Both the position numbers and the translations under genes were made by a program. From Actinomycetota bacterium (lineage in GTDB: Bacteria; Actinomycetota; Acidimicrobiia; Acidimicrobiales; UBA8592), in the NCBI GenBank assembly GCA_902565595.1, contig CACFFD010000015.1, forward strand, positions 1-35,681: a stretch of 35,681 bases of DNA. The letters are read 5' to 3'. Shown in pieces: positions 16,912 through 25,439 of the stretch (position 1 is the first letter of the stretch; every line of letters starts with the position of its first letter). The notes below the pieces were generated by a model. That model searched no databases. It had not been told where the DNA came from and saw only the letters and a list, made by a program, of their open reading frames with translations.

Positions 16912-18547
16912 CGTACTTTTTGCTCTTTGTAACGACCTTGTGTTGAACAGTTATGCTTGTTCGTGATCTCACCCCTTCGACTCTAAGGACTTTGGATACC
17001 TCGCTGTAGTGCAATTGGCCTTCTTCCAACTCTCCACGAATCGTTAAATCTTGGTTGCTGTTGCGGCTAGGTGCCCATAAACAGAATCCAGCAGCACCTA
17101 TGGCAGCGGTAATACATGCAGCCCATAGTCCATTGTCCCATCCGTCAATAACCGATTGCGATACCGTGTCCAACAGGACAAGCCCGTCTTCTCCAAGTGA
17201 TGGTGCGATAAGCTCCGCAGCTGCAGGAGTTTCCTTGACCCCATCTATAACTTCCTGAGGTAAACCTACGATACCGACGAGTGACGACCGGTACCCGGCG
17301 TTGAAGATTGATCCGGAAAGGGCGATCCCCACGACGGCGCCGAGTTCGCGCAACACATCGTTCAATGCGGAAGCGACACCCTGCTTTTCTAATGGAAGCG
17401 CTTCAACAATAATTTCTGTTGCTGGCGGAGAAGCAAACCCGATTCCCGCCCCGTAGATAACCATTACAGCAGCAAAAAGCAGAAAGCTACTGTCCGTCTC
17501 TATAGAAGTTCCAAGGTAAAAAGCTCCAGCAAGTAGGACGAGTCCGAGGGTTCCAACAGTCCGGAATCCGATTCTTCTCGTGAGCGGTATGGCTATTGCT
17601 GAAGCTGGGAATAGCCCTATAGCCGCAGGCATGAGGCTCAACCCCATATCAAGCGGGCCATACCCGAAGACAAATGCGAGCAACGGAACCGTAAGAAAGA
17701 AAAAGCCGAATGCTACCGTGAACTGGACAAGCAGAGAGAACGAACCGGACCGCACTCCCCGATCTGCAAACATGCGAACATCAAGTAGAGGTCGAGGTGT
17801 ATGGCGCTCCCACAGGACAAAGATCACTAAGGCTAATACGCCGATGATAAAACTGGTCAGGATAAGGGTCGATGACCAGCCTTTTATTGGTCCTTCCATA
17901 ACGCCGAAGACAATACCGCCGACGGCGACGAAGGATAACAAGGCCCCTAATGGGTCCATATTGGCTTCGTCAGGATTGGAAGAGTCAGGCAGGTAGGCCC
18001 AGCACAGAAGGAAGATTGCCCCAGCGAGGATCGACATTGCGAGGAAGACGCTCCCCCACCAGTAGTTCTCCATGAGCGCCCCTGAGATGAGCACTCCAGA
18101 TAGGCCGCCAAAAAACACAGACGCTGTCCAGATAGCGACACCTTTGACTCGCTTTCCTTCTGGAAGTGTCGTCGTGATCGTGGATAGTGTTGCAGGGAAT
18201 ATTAAAGCAGCTCCTACTCCGCTGACTGCCCGACTTGTGATTACCAACGAGACATCTGAGGTTAGAAGCGTTGCTGCATTCGCCACGCCTAAGATAAAGA
18301 TCCCCATGAGCAGCATTCTGCGGCGACCATATCTATCCCCTAACGCTCCGGCAGGCAGTAAAAGGGTAGCGAGAAAGAAAGCATAAATATCGACCATCCA
18401 TTGGACATCAGACTGGCTTGCACCTAACTCTCTGGAAAGTTCTGGGAGGGCGACATTAAGTGATGAGATATTTGCGACGACAAGGACCGCTGATGCTACA
18501 GCTGCCGACAATATAAGTGTAGGGCGGGGTGGCGCTTCTCGTCGCAT
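16904..18547 (-). CDS. MFS transporter, DHA2 (EmrB/QacA-like, 14-TM) family
   Basis: A 547-aa proton-driven exporter of the 14-helix DHA2 class, which usually expels drugs or amphipathic compounds. The N-terminus ISSLNVALPELSRELGASQS and VQWMVDIYAFFLATLLLPAG is classic for the family. Motif A is GALGDRYGRRRMLLMG between helices 2 and 3, and motif C (the antiporter signature) is SGVGAALIFPATLSTI. GIGFASPPATEIIVEALPLE and ASALNDVLRELGAVVGIALSG are the usual second-half motifs. I took the ATG at 18547; a TTG two codons upstream (18553) is possible. A cytoplasmic tail of about 50 residues ends in SKKYDG, overlapping the small membrane protein gene. No TetR-type regulator is adjacent, though one often is for this family. 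Confidence 0.93.
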   Translation of the reverse strand: MRREAPPRPTLILSAAVASAVLVVANISSLNVALPELSRELGASQSDVQWMVDIYAFFLATLLLPAGALGDRYGRRRMLLMGIFILGVANAATLLTSDVSLVITSRAVSGVGAALIFPATLSTITTTLPEGKRVKGVAIWTASVFFGGLSGVLISGALMENYWWGSVFLAMSILAGAIFLLCWAYLPDSSNPDEANMDPLGALLSFVAVGGIVFGVMEGPIKGWSSTLILTSFIIGVLALVIFVLWERHTPRPLLDVRMFADRGVRSGSFSLLVQFTVAFGFFFLTVPLLAFVFGYGPLDMGLSLMPAAIGLFPASAIAIPLTRRIGFRTVGTLGLVLLAGAFYLGTSIETDSSFLLFAAVMVIYGAGIGFASPPATEIIVEALPLEKQGVASALNDVLRELGAVVGIALSGSIFNAGYRSSLVGIVGLPQEVIDGVKETPAAAELIAPSLGEDGLVLLDTVSQSVIDGWDNGLWAACITAAIGAAGFCLWAPSRNSNQDLTIRGELEEGQLHYSEVSKVLRVEGVRSRTSITVQHKVVTKSKKYDG

Positions 18548-18656
18548 CTTCAAAGTGTTGCACTCTCGTCTGTTACGGGGGAAATCCTCAGTGGAAAGTT
18601 CTATAGCTTAGGATCTGCCAGCAACAACCTTTGGGAACTAATCGAAGGTAAGCGTT

Positions 18657-18686
18657 ATGGAAAAACCGATGTACAGTTTCTTTTAA
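18657..18686 (+). CDS. Nine-codon leader ORF before the VOC gene
   Basis: An ATG at 18657 preceded by GAAGG (18644-18648) at an 8-base spacing opens the short frame MEKPMYSFF and stops in TAATG, sharing one base with the next start codon. The following gene has no ribosome site of its own, so translation may re-initiate from this mini-cistron. It could also mark a frameshift or a mis-assigned start of the VOC gene. The evidence is positional only. Confidence 0.35.
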   Translation: MEKPMYSFF

Positions 18687-19348
18687 TGGTCAATAACGAA
18701 TTTCAGCTTCTTCAATTAACTATCGGAGGGGAAGCAGTCGCATGGTCTTCTGCAGGTTTTGACGTCATGGAATTACCAAGCGGCGAATCAGTATGCCAGC
18801 TCGGTAGCGTCCAGCTTCTCTTTGACCCCGCCTCCGATCCAGGTATTGCAAGTGCTGCTGTTAACGGGACCAGTGGGATATTCGATTCTCTAGAATTTGG
18901 AGAGATCACCAATTTTGCGTCCAGTAGTGTTAATACTTGCCCTCCTTCTGTTCACTCAAATGGCATTACTCGGATTGACCACCTTGTCGTTACTACAGGA
19001 GATTGTGATAGGACCACGCTTGCTTTTGAAGCAAGGGGAATTCATTCCCGTAAGGTAAGGACTTTTGGGGATGATGCAGCCAAGATGCGCCAAACTTTTT
19101 TCTGGCTCGGTGATGTGATCCTTGAACTAGTAGGGCCTGATCAATCGGAAACTTCGGGCCAAGCGATGTTTTGGGGGCTCGCGCTAATCTCAGATAATCT
19201 GCAGGAAACCGCAGATTATTTAGGGGGAAGATGCACCCCAGTTAAGCCAGCTGTGCAGGCTGGTCGGAAAATCACGACAATCAAAACCCGTGAGATTGGT
19301 ATCGCAACTTCTCTCGCAGTGATGAGCCCGCATTCGAAAACCAGCTGA
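18686..19348 (+). CDS. VOC superfamily (glyoxalase-like) protein
   Basis: A 220-aa protein of the vicinal-oxygen-chelate fold. The second half is clearest: GITRIDHLVVTTGDCDRTTLAFEARGI (near 92-118) is the beta-alpha-beta-beta entry strand with the metal-type His, then KMRQTFFWLGDVILELVGPDQ with the Glu strand, then AMFWGLALISDNLQETADYLGG and an AVQAGRKITTIKTR strand. The first 85 residues are probably a degenerate repeat of the module (FQLLQLTIGGEAVAW...). The family covers isomerases, dioxygenases and resistance proteins; the substrate is not evident. The start context is odd, see the leader ORF that precedes it. The SDR gene follows after 57 bases on the same strand. Confidence 0.8.
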   Translation: MVNNEFQLLQLTIGGEAVAWSSAGFDVMELPSGESVCQLGSVQLLFDPASDPGIASAAVNGTSGIFDSLEFGEITNFASSSVNTCPPSVHSNGITRIDHLVVTTGDCDRTTLAFEARGIHSRKVRTFGDDAAKMRQTFFWLGDVILELVGPDQSETSGQAMFWGLALISDNLQETADYLGGRCTPVKPAVQAGRKITTIKTREIGIATSLAVMSPHSKTS

Positions 19349-19405
19349 GTATTCTCTCCTTATGAAAGATGTATGGTAGGAAAGGGATACCTAGTGGAGG
19401 CGTTA

Positions 19406-20161
19406 ATGAACACACTGGAATTGTTTGATTTAAGTGGAAAGGCTGCAGTCGTGACTGGCAGCGGGAAAGGAATTGGTGAGGGTATAGCGATGGCCCTTGC
19501 AGAAGCTGGGGCCAGTGTCGTAATTTCTGCTCGAACAATATCTGACATTGAACGCGTTCGTGATCAGATTATTGATAATGGTGGTCTGGCAATATGCCAT
19601 CCATGTGATGCCACGCAAGATGCCCAGGTCGAGATCCTTGCTCAGAAAGCGTTGGCTGAATTTGGCAAGATCGATATCTGGGTAAATAACGTTGGCGCAA
19701 GCACAGGTCGAAGCCCGTTAAAGGATCTACCTCGGTCTGAGTGGGACCAAACGGTAGCGCAAACACTGACGTCTACTTTTATTGGCTGTCAAACAGCTGC
19801 CAGAAATATGACTTCGGGAGCGATAATTAACATTTCTTCCCGTTCATCATCAGGGGCTGTTCCGAACAATTCCCATTACGCCGCTTCAAAAGCTGGTGTG
19901 AACGTTCTTACAGCATCATTAGCCTATGAGCTTGCGCCACATATTCGTGTCAATTCTGTTAGCCCAGGCGCCGTACCTACTGAAATTTTTTATGAAGTTA
20001 TGAAACTCACTCCCGAGGACTTACCTGCGTATGCTAAGGAAACTGGCATTCCTCTCCAGCGTCTTGGAACCCCTCAAGATATCGCCTCAGCTGTTTTGTA
20101 CCTAGCGTCGGATGCTTCATCATGGGTAACTGGTGAAGATATTACCGTAAGTGGTGGCTGA
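19406..20161 (+). CDS. Short-chain dehydrogenase/reductase (SDR)
   Basis: A 251-aa classical SDR using NAD(P)H. The cofactor motif TGSGKGIGEG is near 18-27, NNVGAS replaces NNAG near 95, the catalytic Ser lies in NISSRSS and the catalytic pair is YAASK. The C-terminal RVNSVSPGAVPTE and WVTGEDITVSGG are standard; the latter is the last line of the protein. The open frame begins at 19373, but the ATG at 19406 has a strong GGAGG five bases upstream and the expected N-terminus MNTLELFDLSGKAAVVTG. The substrate is unknown; fatty-acyl or secondary-alcohol oxidation would be typical. It converges with the amidohydrolase gene with five bases between. Confidence 0.93.
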   Translation: MNTLELFDLSGKAAVVTGSGKGIGEGIAMALAEAGASVVISARTISDIERVRDQIIDNGGLAICHPCDATQDAQVEILAQKALAEFGKIDIWVNNVGASTGRSPLKDLPRSEWDQTVAQTLTSTFIGCQTAARNMTSGAIINISSRSSSGAVPNNSHYAASKAGVNVLTASLAYELAPHIRVNSVSPGAVPTEIFYEVMKLTPEDLPAYAKETGIPLQRLGTPQDIASAVLYLASDASSWVTGEDITVSGG

Positions 20162-20166
20162 TAAGG

Positions 20167-21354
20167 TTACGCTGGCCTCGGCTTATTTAGTTCAAGCACG
20201 TTTTCAAGAAGGATCAATTTCCGGTCATGTTCATTAAAGGTATTTAATTCATCGACGTAATCAAGAGGAGTCGGCATCCCTTCAATATGGGGCCAGTCAG
20301 ATCCGAAAATAACCCGATCGCTTCCCATATAGTCAGCGACTTCAGACGGGTCATCTTCCCAAAACGGATTAATCCAAACATGTTCCTTGAATTGCTCCAG
20401 AGGATCTTCTTTAAACCAGCCCATCAATTTATTTTTCTGCTGGGGTAATTTCCTAAAAAGGTCAGGGAGAAACGTTGACCCATTTTCGACCGATGCTATG
20501 CGCAAATTTGGGAATCTCTCATACATTTTTTCCAATGACATTGTCATAAGCCAGTCAAGGGCTGCTCGTTCGATATTAAATGCTTTGATCGATGGAACAT
20601 AGGAGCTAGACCCTCCGAAACTAGCTCCGAATCCATCTTCCGCGTATCCCTGGCTCGAATATCCGCTATCTCCAGCATGGATAACAAGAGGTATTCCTGC
20701 TTCGTTTAGTTGAGCCCAAAATGGGTCAAACATCTTATTACCGGGAGATTTTGGCCCTTCATCAGTCCAGACGGCAGCTGGCCTCATGCAGACAACTCTA
20801 GCGTCTTGGTCTAGCGCCCACTGAAGCTCTTCAACAGCAAAATCAACATCACAAAGTGAGATATATGGAGCAGCAAAAATAGTGTCCTGATAATTACAGC
20901 CCCAGTCCTCATCTAGCCATCGATTAAAGGCCCTGAAAAGGACTTTGACTGCTTCAATATCATTCTTTAGCAATTCCTCATATAGGACCCCTAGCGTCGG
21001 GAAAAGCCAAACACCTTGGAGTCCTTGCTCTTTAATTTTCTCGATCCGTAAATCCCGATCCATATATTCACCTGGTAGAGGTTCGCGATCTTTCAACATT
21101 TCAAGAGGAGATCTCCCCGTTGGGTTCCCCCGAAAATAGTCGCGGAGGGCACCGGGTTTTGCTATGGGGTCCCATGTTGGGTTGGAAACAGCCTTGCTAA
21201 CTTCGCCACCAACTATGTGGTATTTTCTCCCATCGATCTCACACCATTGGACGCAGCGTTTTTGCCATTCTCGAGGCACGTGCCGAGTGAAGGCGTCGAG
21301 GGCCTCGTAGTAATGGTTGTCGCAATCGAACGGGGTATATCCCAGTGTTTTCAT
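20167..21354 (-). CDS. Amidohydrolase family protein (amidohydrolase_2 type)
   Basis: A 395-aa TIM-barrel metal hydrolase or decarboxylase related to the ACMSD group. Metal ligands are suggested by FDCDNHYYE (D12, H14) at the N-terminus, LVIHAGDSGY in the middle and FGSDWPHIEGMPTPLDYVDEL near the C-terminus, with the conserved catalytic Asp in GSDWPH. ASVENGSTFLPDLFRKL is typical of the actinobacterial branch. The ATG follows GGAGG by four bases. A perfect 10-bp inverted repeat lies just upstream of that ribosome site. It is last in a run LOG protein, truncated hemoglobin, amidohydrolase. The substrate is not evident. Confidence 0.88.
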   Translation of the reverse strand: MKTLGYTPFDCDNHYYEALDAFTRHVPREWQKRCVQWCEIDGRKYHIVGGEVSKAVSNPTWDPIAKPGALRDYFRGNPTGRSPLEMLKDREPLPGEYMDRDLRIEKIKEQGLQGVWLFPTLGVLYEELLKNDIEAVKVLFRAFNRWLDEDWGCNYQDTIFAAPYISLCDVDFAVEELQWALDQDARVVCMRPAAVWTDEGPKSPGNKMFDPFWAQLNEAGIPLVIHAGDSGYSSQGYAEDGFGASFGGSSSYVPSIKAFNIERAALDWLMTMSLEKMYERFPNLRIASVENGSTFLPDLFRKLPQQKNKLMGWFKEDPLEQFKEHVWINPFWEDDPSEVADYMGSDRVIFGSDWPHIEGMPTPLDYVDELNTFNEHDRKLILLENVLELNKPRPA

Positions 21355-21366
21355 CTATCCTCCAAG

Positions 21367-21396
21367 ATGCCTTCAGCCTATCAATTCTGAAGGCAT
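21367..21396. repeat. Perfect inverted repeat (hairpin) before the amidohydrolase ribosome site
   Basis: Two perfect 10-base arms, ATGCCTTCAG and CTGAAGGCAT, flank a 10-base loop (CCTATCAATT on plus). On the minus transcript the stem ends three bases before the GGAGG of the amidohydrolase gene and lies 24 bases after the hemoglobin stop. No U-run follows in either direction, so an intrinsic terminator is unlikely. It may be an mRNA processing or stability element or a control on translation of the downstream gene. The function is unproved. Confidence 0.55.
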
Positions 21397-21419
21397 GGGG
21401 TTATTTTCATGGGCGATGT

Positions 21420-21815
21420 TTAAATCTCAGTATTGACCATGTGAGTGGCAGCCATGTCAAAATACTCGAGCATTGCTTCCATGATCTCACTGGGCGGATG
21501 CATCGTTTCTAGCGCACTCTTCATGCTTTCCATCCATGCATTTCGCTCTTCTTGACCTATCTGAAATGGTGCGTGCCGCATACGTAAGCGCGGGTGTCCT
21601 CGCCTGTCTGAATAGGTTGAGGGGCCTCCCCAGTACTGGATTAGAAAATCTGCAGTGTTTTTTTTCGGGAGGGTTAGATCGTCGGGGTATAGGTGGCGGA
21701 TTCGTTGGTCTTTTTCAACATTCTGATAGAACAATTCAACAAGTTCCTCGAACCAACTACTTCCGCCGAGAGCATCGTAGACAGTTTTTTTTGCCCCTAC
21801 CCATTTGATATTCAT
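21420..21815 (-). CDS. glbO: Group II truncated hemoglobin (GlbO-like)
   Basis: A 131-aa two-over-two globin, probably cytoplasmic, that binds heme and O2 or NO; GlbO in Mycobacterium is linked to oxygen and redox handling. The sequence shows GLY-type start YDALGGSSWFEELVELFY with tyrosine B10 (Y30), LYPDDL with CD1 Tyr (Y43), YWGGPSTYSDRRGHPRLRMR, proximal His F8 (H81) in RMRHAPFQIG, and W94 at G8, a hallmark of groups II and III. Length is standard. It lies between the LOG gene (37 bases upstream) and the amidohydrolase gene (65 bases downstream) on the same strand. No GGAGG-like site is seen at the ATG. Confidence 0.95.
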   Translation of the reverse strand: MNIKWVGAKKTVYDALGGSSWFEELVELFYQNVEKDQRIRHLYPDDLTLPKKNTADFLIQYWGGPSTYSDRRGHPRLRMRHAPFQIGQEERNAWMESMKSALETMHPPSEIMEAMLEYFDMAATHMVNTEI

Positions 21816-21852
21816 ATGGAAAGTGTAGAACTCAAAGTCTAGAACTTCCGAA

Positions 21853-22437
21853 TTATTGCTCTAACTCGTTATGGGTACTGAACAGTGTAAGGAGTCGATC
21901 TACAGCGTCTTTTGGATTTTTTTGGTAGGAGACTATTTCCCTATCACTAGCTTTCATAAGTTCTTCTTCGACAAGCATGTCTAGAAAGGATGTTAACGGT
22001 GACCAAAAAGAGCTGCTTCCAACCAGTATGACGGGCTTGTTTTTTCTTCCTTTGTGAAATCCCAGCTTTGTCCATGTAGCGGATTCAAACACTTCTTCCA
22101 GAGTTCCCATTCCTCCAGGAAGGGCGAGGAAAGCATCCGAGCGTTCGTACATGATTCTTTTGCGTTCGTGCATATCTTCGGTGATGATAAGTTCAGTTAA
22201 GCCTTTGTGGTTCAGTTCGCGACTTCGGAGACCATCAGGGATTACGCCGGTTACTTGTCCCCCATTTTCTAATGCTGCATCAGCTACCTTTCCCATGAGG
22301 CCTATGGATGCCCCTCCGTAGACCAATCCCAAACCAGATTCGGCGATTGCTGCTCCTACCTCCGTCGCTAATCTTGAGTACGAAGGGTCTCCACCCAAGC
22401 TTGACGCACAAAATACACAAATATTATGTTGAGGCAT
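21853..22437 (-). CDS. LOG family nucleoside monophosphate phosphoribohydrolase
   Basis: A 194-aa Rossmann-type protein of the LOG family, often mis-annotated as lysine decarboxylase. Plant and several bacterial members release cytokinin bases from cytokinin riboside 5'-monophosphate, or hydrolyse AMP. It has CVFCASSLGGDPSY at the N-terminus, VYGGASIGLMGKVADAAL near 39-56, MHERKRIMYERSDAF and the diagnostic PGGMGTLEE at 107-115. Length is typical. It is divergent from menE, with 96 bases between. In actinobacteria LOG genes turn up beside diverse metabolic genes, so the neighbours do not help assign a role. Confidence 0.92.
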   Translation of the reverse strand: MPQHNICVFCASSLGGDPSYSRLATEVGAAIAESGLGLVYGGASIGLMGKVADAALENGGQVTGVIPDGLRSRELNHKGLTELIITEDMHERKRIMYERSDAFLALPGGMGTLEEVFESATWTKLGFHKGRKNKPVILVGSSSFWSPLTSFLDMLVEEELMKASDREIVSYQKNPKDAVDRLLTLFSTHNELEQ

Positions 22438-22533
22438 TGCTGAAACTTACCTGATTTTCGCTGTTGCTGTGGCCATATATTGTTGATTTAGCAGTAAATA
22501 CCCTAAGCCTCGTAGATCTGGCAAAGTAGAAGG

Positions 22534-23676
22534 GTGCCTAAGCTTGTAGCCCTTGATATTCCCGGCGGTGAACTATTTGTTTCCTCCCTTCAGAAAATTT
22601 GGGATCAAGGTAATGCAGCTTTTCCGGTAGATCAACGACTCCCACTCGAAGAGCGTCGCAAACTTATAGAGCGCATGGGTGCATCAAAGGTAATTTCACC
22701 AGACTCGGAACAGGAACGGAAAGGCTATCCTGTTGAGGATGGCGATGCGCTAGTTGTTGCAACCAGCGGAACAGGTGGATCCCCTAAAGGTGTTGTACTT
22801 ACTCACGATGCTGTTGCAGCTTCAGCGAAAATGACGACTGATAGTTTACTTGTTGACCCATCGAGCGACCGGTGGCTTTGTTGTATTCCAGTGTCTCACA
22901 TCGGTGGACTATCGGTGGTGACTAGAGCTTTGCTAACTGGAACCGAAGTTGAAGTTCATAGCGAGTTCTCAGCTAGTGCATGTGAAAAGTCTGCCCGTTC
23001 AGGATCTACCCTTGTTTCGCTCGTCGTCACCGCAATGCGGCGAATCGATGTTTCACTTTTCCGAAAAGTTCTCGTTGGTGGTTCTAGTATCCCTGTAGAC
23101 CTGCCACCTAATGCCATAGCTACGTATGGAATGACTGAGACAGCCAGTGGTGTGGTTTACGATGGTTTCCCGCTGGAGGGAGTTGAGATAAAGATTAGCG
23201 ATGGGCAAATTCTCATAAAATCGCCGAGTTTATTCCGCTGTTATCGAAATGAGGTTTCTCCTTTTACGGATGAGGGGTGGTTTCCAACTGGAGACAGCGG
23301 TGAGTTTGAAAAGGATGGGAAGCTGAAAGTGTTTGGGAGGCTCGGTCATGTAATTGTGTCAGGGGGAGAAATGATTTGGCCAGCTACTGTGGAGCGGGCG
23401 CTGACAGGGCTTTCATGGGTTCGTGAAGCTGCAGTTGTAGGGAACCCAGACAAGGAATGGGGAGAGGTGGTCACAGCGTACGTTGTCCCGACGGATACAC
23501 AATCTTCTATGTCTTTAGCGCAAACTCGAGAGGCATTGAGTGAGATCCTTCCCAGATTCGCTTTACCGAGGGTCTTAAATGTCGTGAATGCCTTACCGAA
23601 GACTACTTCTGGAAAAGTTGCCAAGAAAAATCTTTTCTCAGGAGCTGAGTTTGATTACCCCATTTCTGGGGATTAA
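22534..23676 (+). CDS. menE: o-Succinylbenzoate-CoA ligase
   Basis: An adenylate-forming ligase activating o-succinylbenzoate for menaquinone synthesis. The 380-aa length fits the short actinobacterial MenE type. Its P-loop is TSGTGGSPKGVVLTH (about 77-91), with YGMTETASGVV, GDSGEFEKDGKLKVFGRLG and the C-terminal catalytic Lys in PKTTSGKVAKKN (K361). The start is a GTG inside an AGAAGGG run, so the ribosome site abuts the start codon with no spacer, which is abnormal; a leaderless mRNA or weak initiation is possible. The 3' end overlaps the oppositely oriented menC by 39 bases. The assignment is helped by menC, menH and menD next door. Confidence 0.9.
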   Translation: MPKLVALDIPGGELFVSSLQKIWDQGNAAFPVDQRLPLEERRKLIERMGASKVISPDSEQERKGYPVEDGDALVVATSGTGGSPKGVVLTHDAVAASAKMTTDSLLVDPSSDRWLCCIPVSHIGGLSVVTRALLTGTEVEVHSEFSASACEKSARSGSTLVSLVVTAMRRIDVSLFRKVLVGGSSIPVDLPPNAIATYGMTETASGVVYDGFPLEGVEIKISDGQILIKSPSLFRCYRNEVSPFTDEGWFPTGDSGEFEKDGKLKVFGRLGHVIVSGGEMIWPATVERALTGLSWVREAAVVGNPDKEWGEVVTAYVVPTDTQSSMSLAQTREALSEILPRFALPRVLNVVNALPKTTSGKVAKKNLFSGAEFDYPISGD

Positions 23677-24630
23677 AGGCTTCATCCGCTTATCGTCTAT
23701 TAGGGCTGCTGTCCCTAATCCGTGAGTGGTGTTTGGCCCTATGGCAGAAGCCAAATGACACCAAGACGTTAATCCTACTGGCCCGTCAAATGTAGATGAA
23801 ATGACTGGAGTGATTCCCGCATCCCGAGCGGTCTTTGAAAGGGCGAGTACAGCGTCGATTCCTCCAAGTAAGAGAGGTTTAAGAATTACATTATCGGCTA
23901 CCCCCATACTGATTACCTGCTCGATAGCGTTCATGTCGGGGGTAAGAGCATCCGTGGCTACTGGGACAGGTAGATCCGCTCGTACTTGATGAAGTTGATC
24001 AATAGTCGTAACGGGGTCTTCGACATACTCAAGTTGGTGACGAAAGAGTTTTACAGCCTGTCTGGTTATCTCCACTGCCTCTCGAAGAGTCCACGAGCAG
24101 TTCGCGTCGAGGCGGACCTTAGTTTTAGATGTAACGTGCTCGGAAACTATCTTCAGCCTTCTCTCATCCCCAGGAAAGCCCATCTTTACTTTGATAGTCC
24201 CATACCCATCGTTCAGCGCTTTTTCTAACGAGTTTCTAAACTCTGCTTCAGTACCTCCTCCGATAAGAGCATTTACAAGTACCTGATCCGAAGTCCCACC
24301 AAGAACAGACCATAAAGGCTCACCAAGCAAGGCAGCTTTTTGTGCCCAAATAGCGGATGCCATTCCAGCTTGGACTTCAAGCGAGAGACTTTGCGCCTTC
24401 ATCAAAAACTCTTCTGGGTTCGATTGGATTCCCTGAAGTTCCTCTTTTGTTTCTAAATCACTAACCTTCGACCACAAAGGCAAAGGAAGTACCTCTCCTT
24501 TCCCTGTATGACCTTCATGAGTAAGGTGAATTTCTTGCCCCGACCTTCGAGATATGCTCTGCTTCGCTGTGACAAGAGCCTCCCGCATTGGTAGGTCAAT
24601 GTCGAAGATTTCTAAGATCATGCCGTTCAT
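23638..24630 (-). CDS. menC: o-Succinylbenzoate synthase
   Basis: An enolase-superfamily enzyme that dehydrates SHCHC to o-succinylbenzoate in menaquinone synthesis. From the ATG at 24630 (330 aa): KVKMGF with catalytic K147/K149, metal ligands D175 (RLDANCSW), E204 (YVEDPV) and D227 (VATDAL), and K251 (ILKPLLLGG). Upstream reading to 24657 would add nine residues, but the ATG at 24630 overlaps the menH stop as ATGA and has AAGGA four bases upstream. The 3' end runs 39 bases into the 3' end of menE. It is third in menD-menH-menC. Confidence 0.92.
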   Translation of the reverse strand: MNGMILEIFDIDLPMREALVTAKQSISRRSGQEIHLTHEGHTGKGEVLPLPLWSKVSDLETKEELQGIQSNPEEFLMKAQSLSLEVQAGMASAIWAQKAALLGEPLWSVLGGTSDQVLVNALIGGGTEAEFRNSLEKALNDGYGTIKVKMGFPGDERRLKIVSEHVTSKTKVRLDANCSWTLREAVEITRQAVKLFRHQLEYVEDPVTTIDQLHQVRADLPVPVATDALTPDMNAIEQVISMGVADNVILKPLLLGGIDAVLALSKTARDAGITPVISSTFDGPVGLTSWCHLASAIGPNTTHGLGTAALIDDKRMKPLIPRNGVIKLSS

Positions 24631-25439
24631 AGTTTCCTTAGGAATTCCTCTATACATCTTCTCACAACTACCGGATTTTCTATATGAGCAGCGTGCCCAG
24701 CATTTGGGATAGGGACGTGATGGGCAGATGGAATAGCTCTCTCCATCTGCTCCGCTAGTACGGTAAATTTTTTATCATAAGCTCCAGTGATAAGAAGAGT
24801 GGGGGTCTCTAAATTCTCGAGATCTTTCCACATGGACGTCATTATTCCAGTGCTCGCCATGCGAAGACTATTTGCTATTCCGTGGGAACGTTGGGCAAGT
24901 CGTATGCGTCGAATAGATCTTTTCACCCCATCGGGTAGATGGCTCTGGGTTGCGAAAAGGGGAAGGCGCTCCCAATAATGCACAAATTCTGCCAATCCTT
25001 TGCTTTCTATACAATGTGCGAGTCGAGCATCGTTAGCAGCTCGGTCAGCAGCTTCTTCCTGGTCCTCGATTCCAGGAGTCCCACCGATCAGAATTAATCC
25101 CGACATCTCTCGTGTATGTTTCAGAGAATACGATAAGGCAAGCCGTGCACCCATTGAATAGCCGCACAGTACTCTAGGTTCGTCAAGTTTCTCCTGAATT
25201 AGCTGGTGAAGCTGCTCAACCATTGACTCCATCCTATAAACGCATAGTTCGTCTGGAGCTGGGCTTAATCCGTGACCTATGAGATCTGGAATAATCACCC
25301 TGTTCGTAGTAGGTGAAACTAATCCTGACATAGAGTCCCCATTGCCGGTAAACCCATGCAACAGTATTACTGGAAGTCCATCACCTTCATCTCGAACCCG
25401 AAGGTCCACCGCTTCTCCACTACCGGATCGACGCATCAT
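24627..25439 (-). CDS. menH: SHCHC synthase, alpha/beta hydrolase
   Basis: Eliminates pyruvate from the MenD product to give SHCHC in menaquinone synthesis. The 270-aa alpha/beta hydrolase has the oxyanion-hole strand VILLHGFTGNGDSM, the nucleophile elbow CGYSMGARLAL with S95 (GYSMGAR is a MenH signature), an acid near ITGAYDKKF and the His in PNAGHAAHIENP. The ATG overlaps the menD stop as ATGA, and its own stop overlaps the menC ATG, so the three genes are tightly coupled. A second in-frame ATG one codon downstream is equally possible. Confidence 0.92.
   Translation of the reverse strand: MMRRSGSGEAVDLRVRDEGDGLPVILLHGFTGNGDSMSGLVSPTTNRVIIPDLIGHGLSPAPDELCVYRMESMVEQLHQLIQEKLDEPRVLCGYSMGARLALSYSLKHTREMSGLILIGGTPGIEDQEEAADRAANDARLAHCIESKGLAEFVHYWERLPLFATQSHLPDGVKRSIRRIRLAQRSHGIANSLRMASTGIMTSMWKDLENLETPTLLITGAYDKKFTVLAEQMERAIPSAHHVPIPNAGHAAHIENPVVVRRCIEEFLRKL

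Noticed and set aside
19192-19221. Inverted repeat ATAATCTGC / GCAGATTAT inside the VOC gene
   Set aside because: It lies within well-conserved coding sequence (SDNLQETADYL) and is not followed by a U-run, so it is probably a by-product of codon choice.
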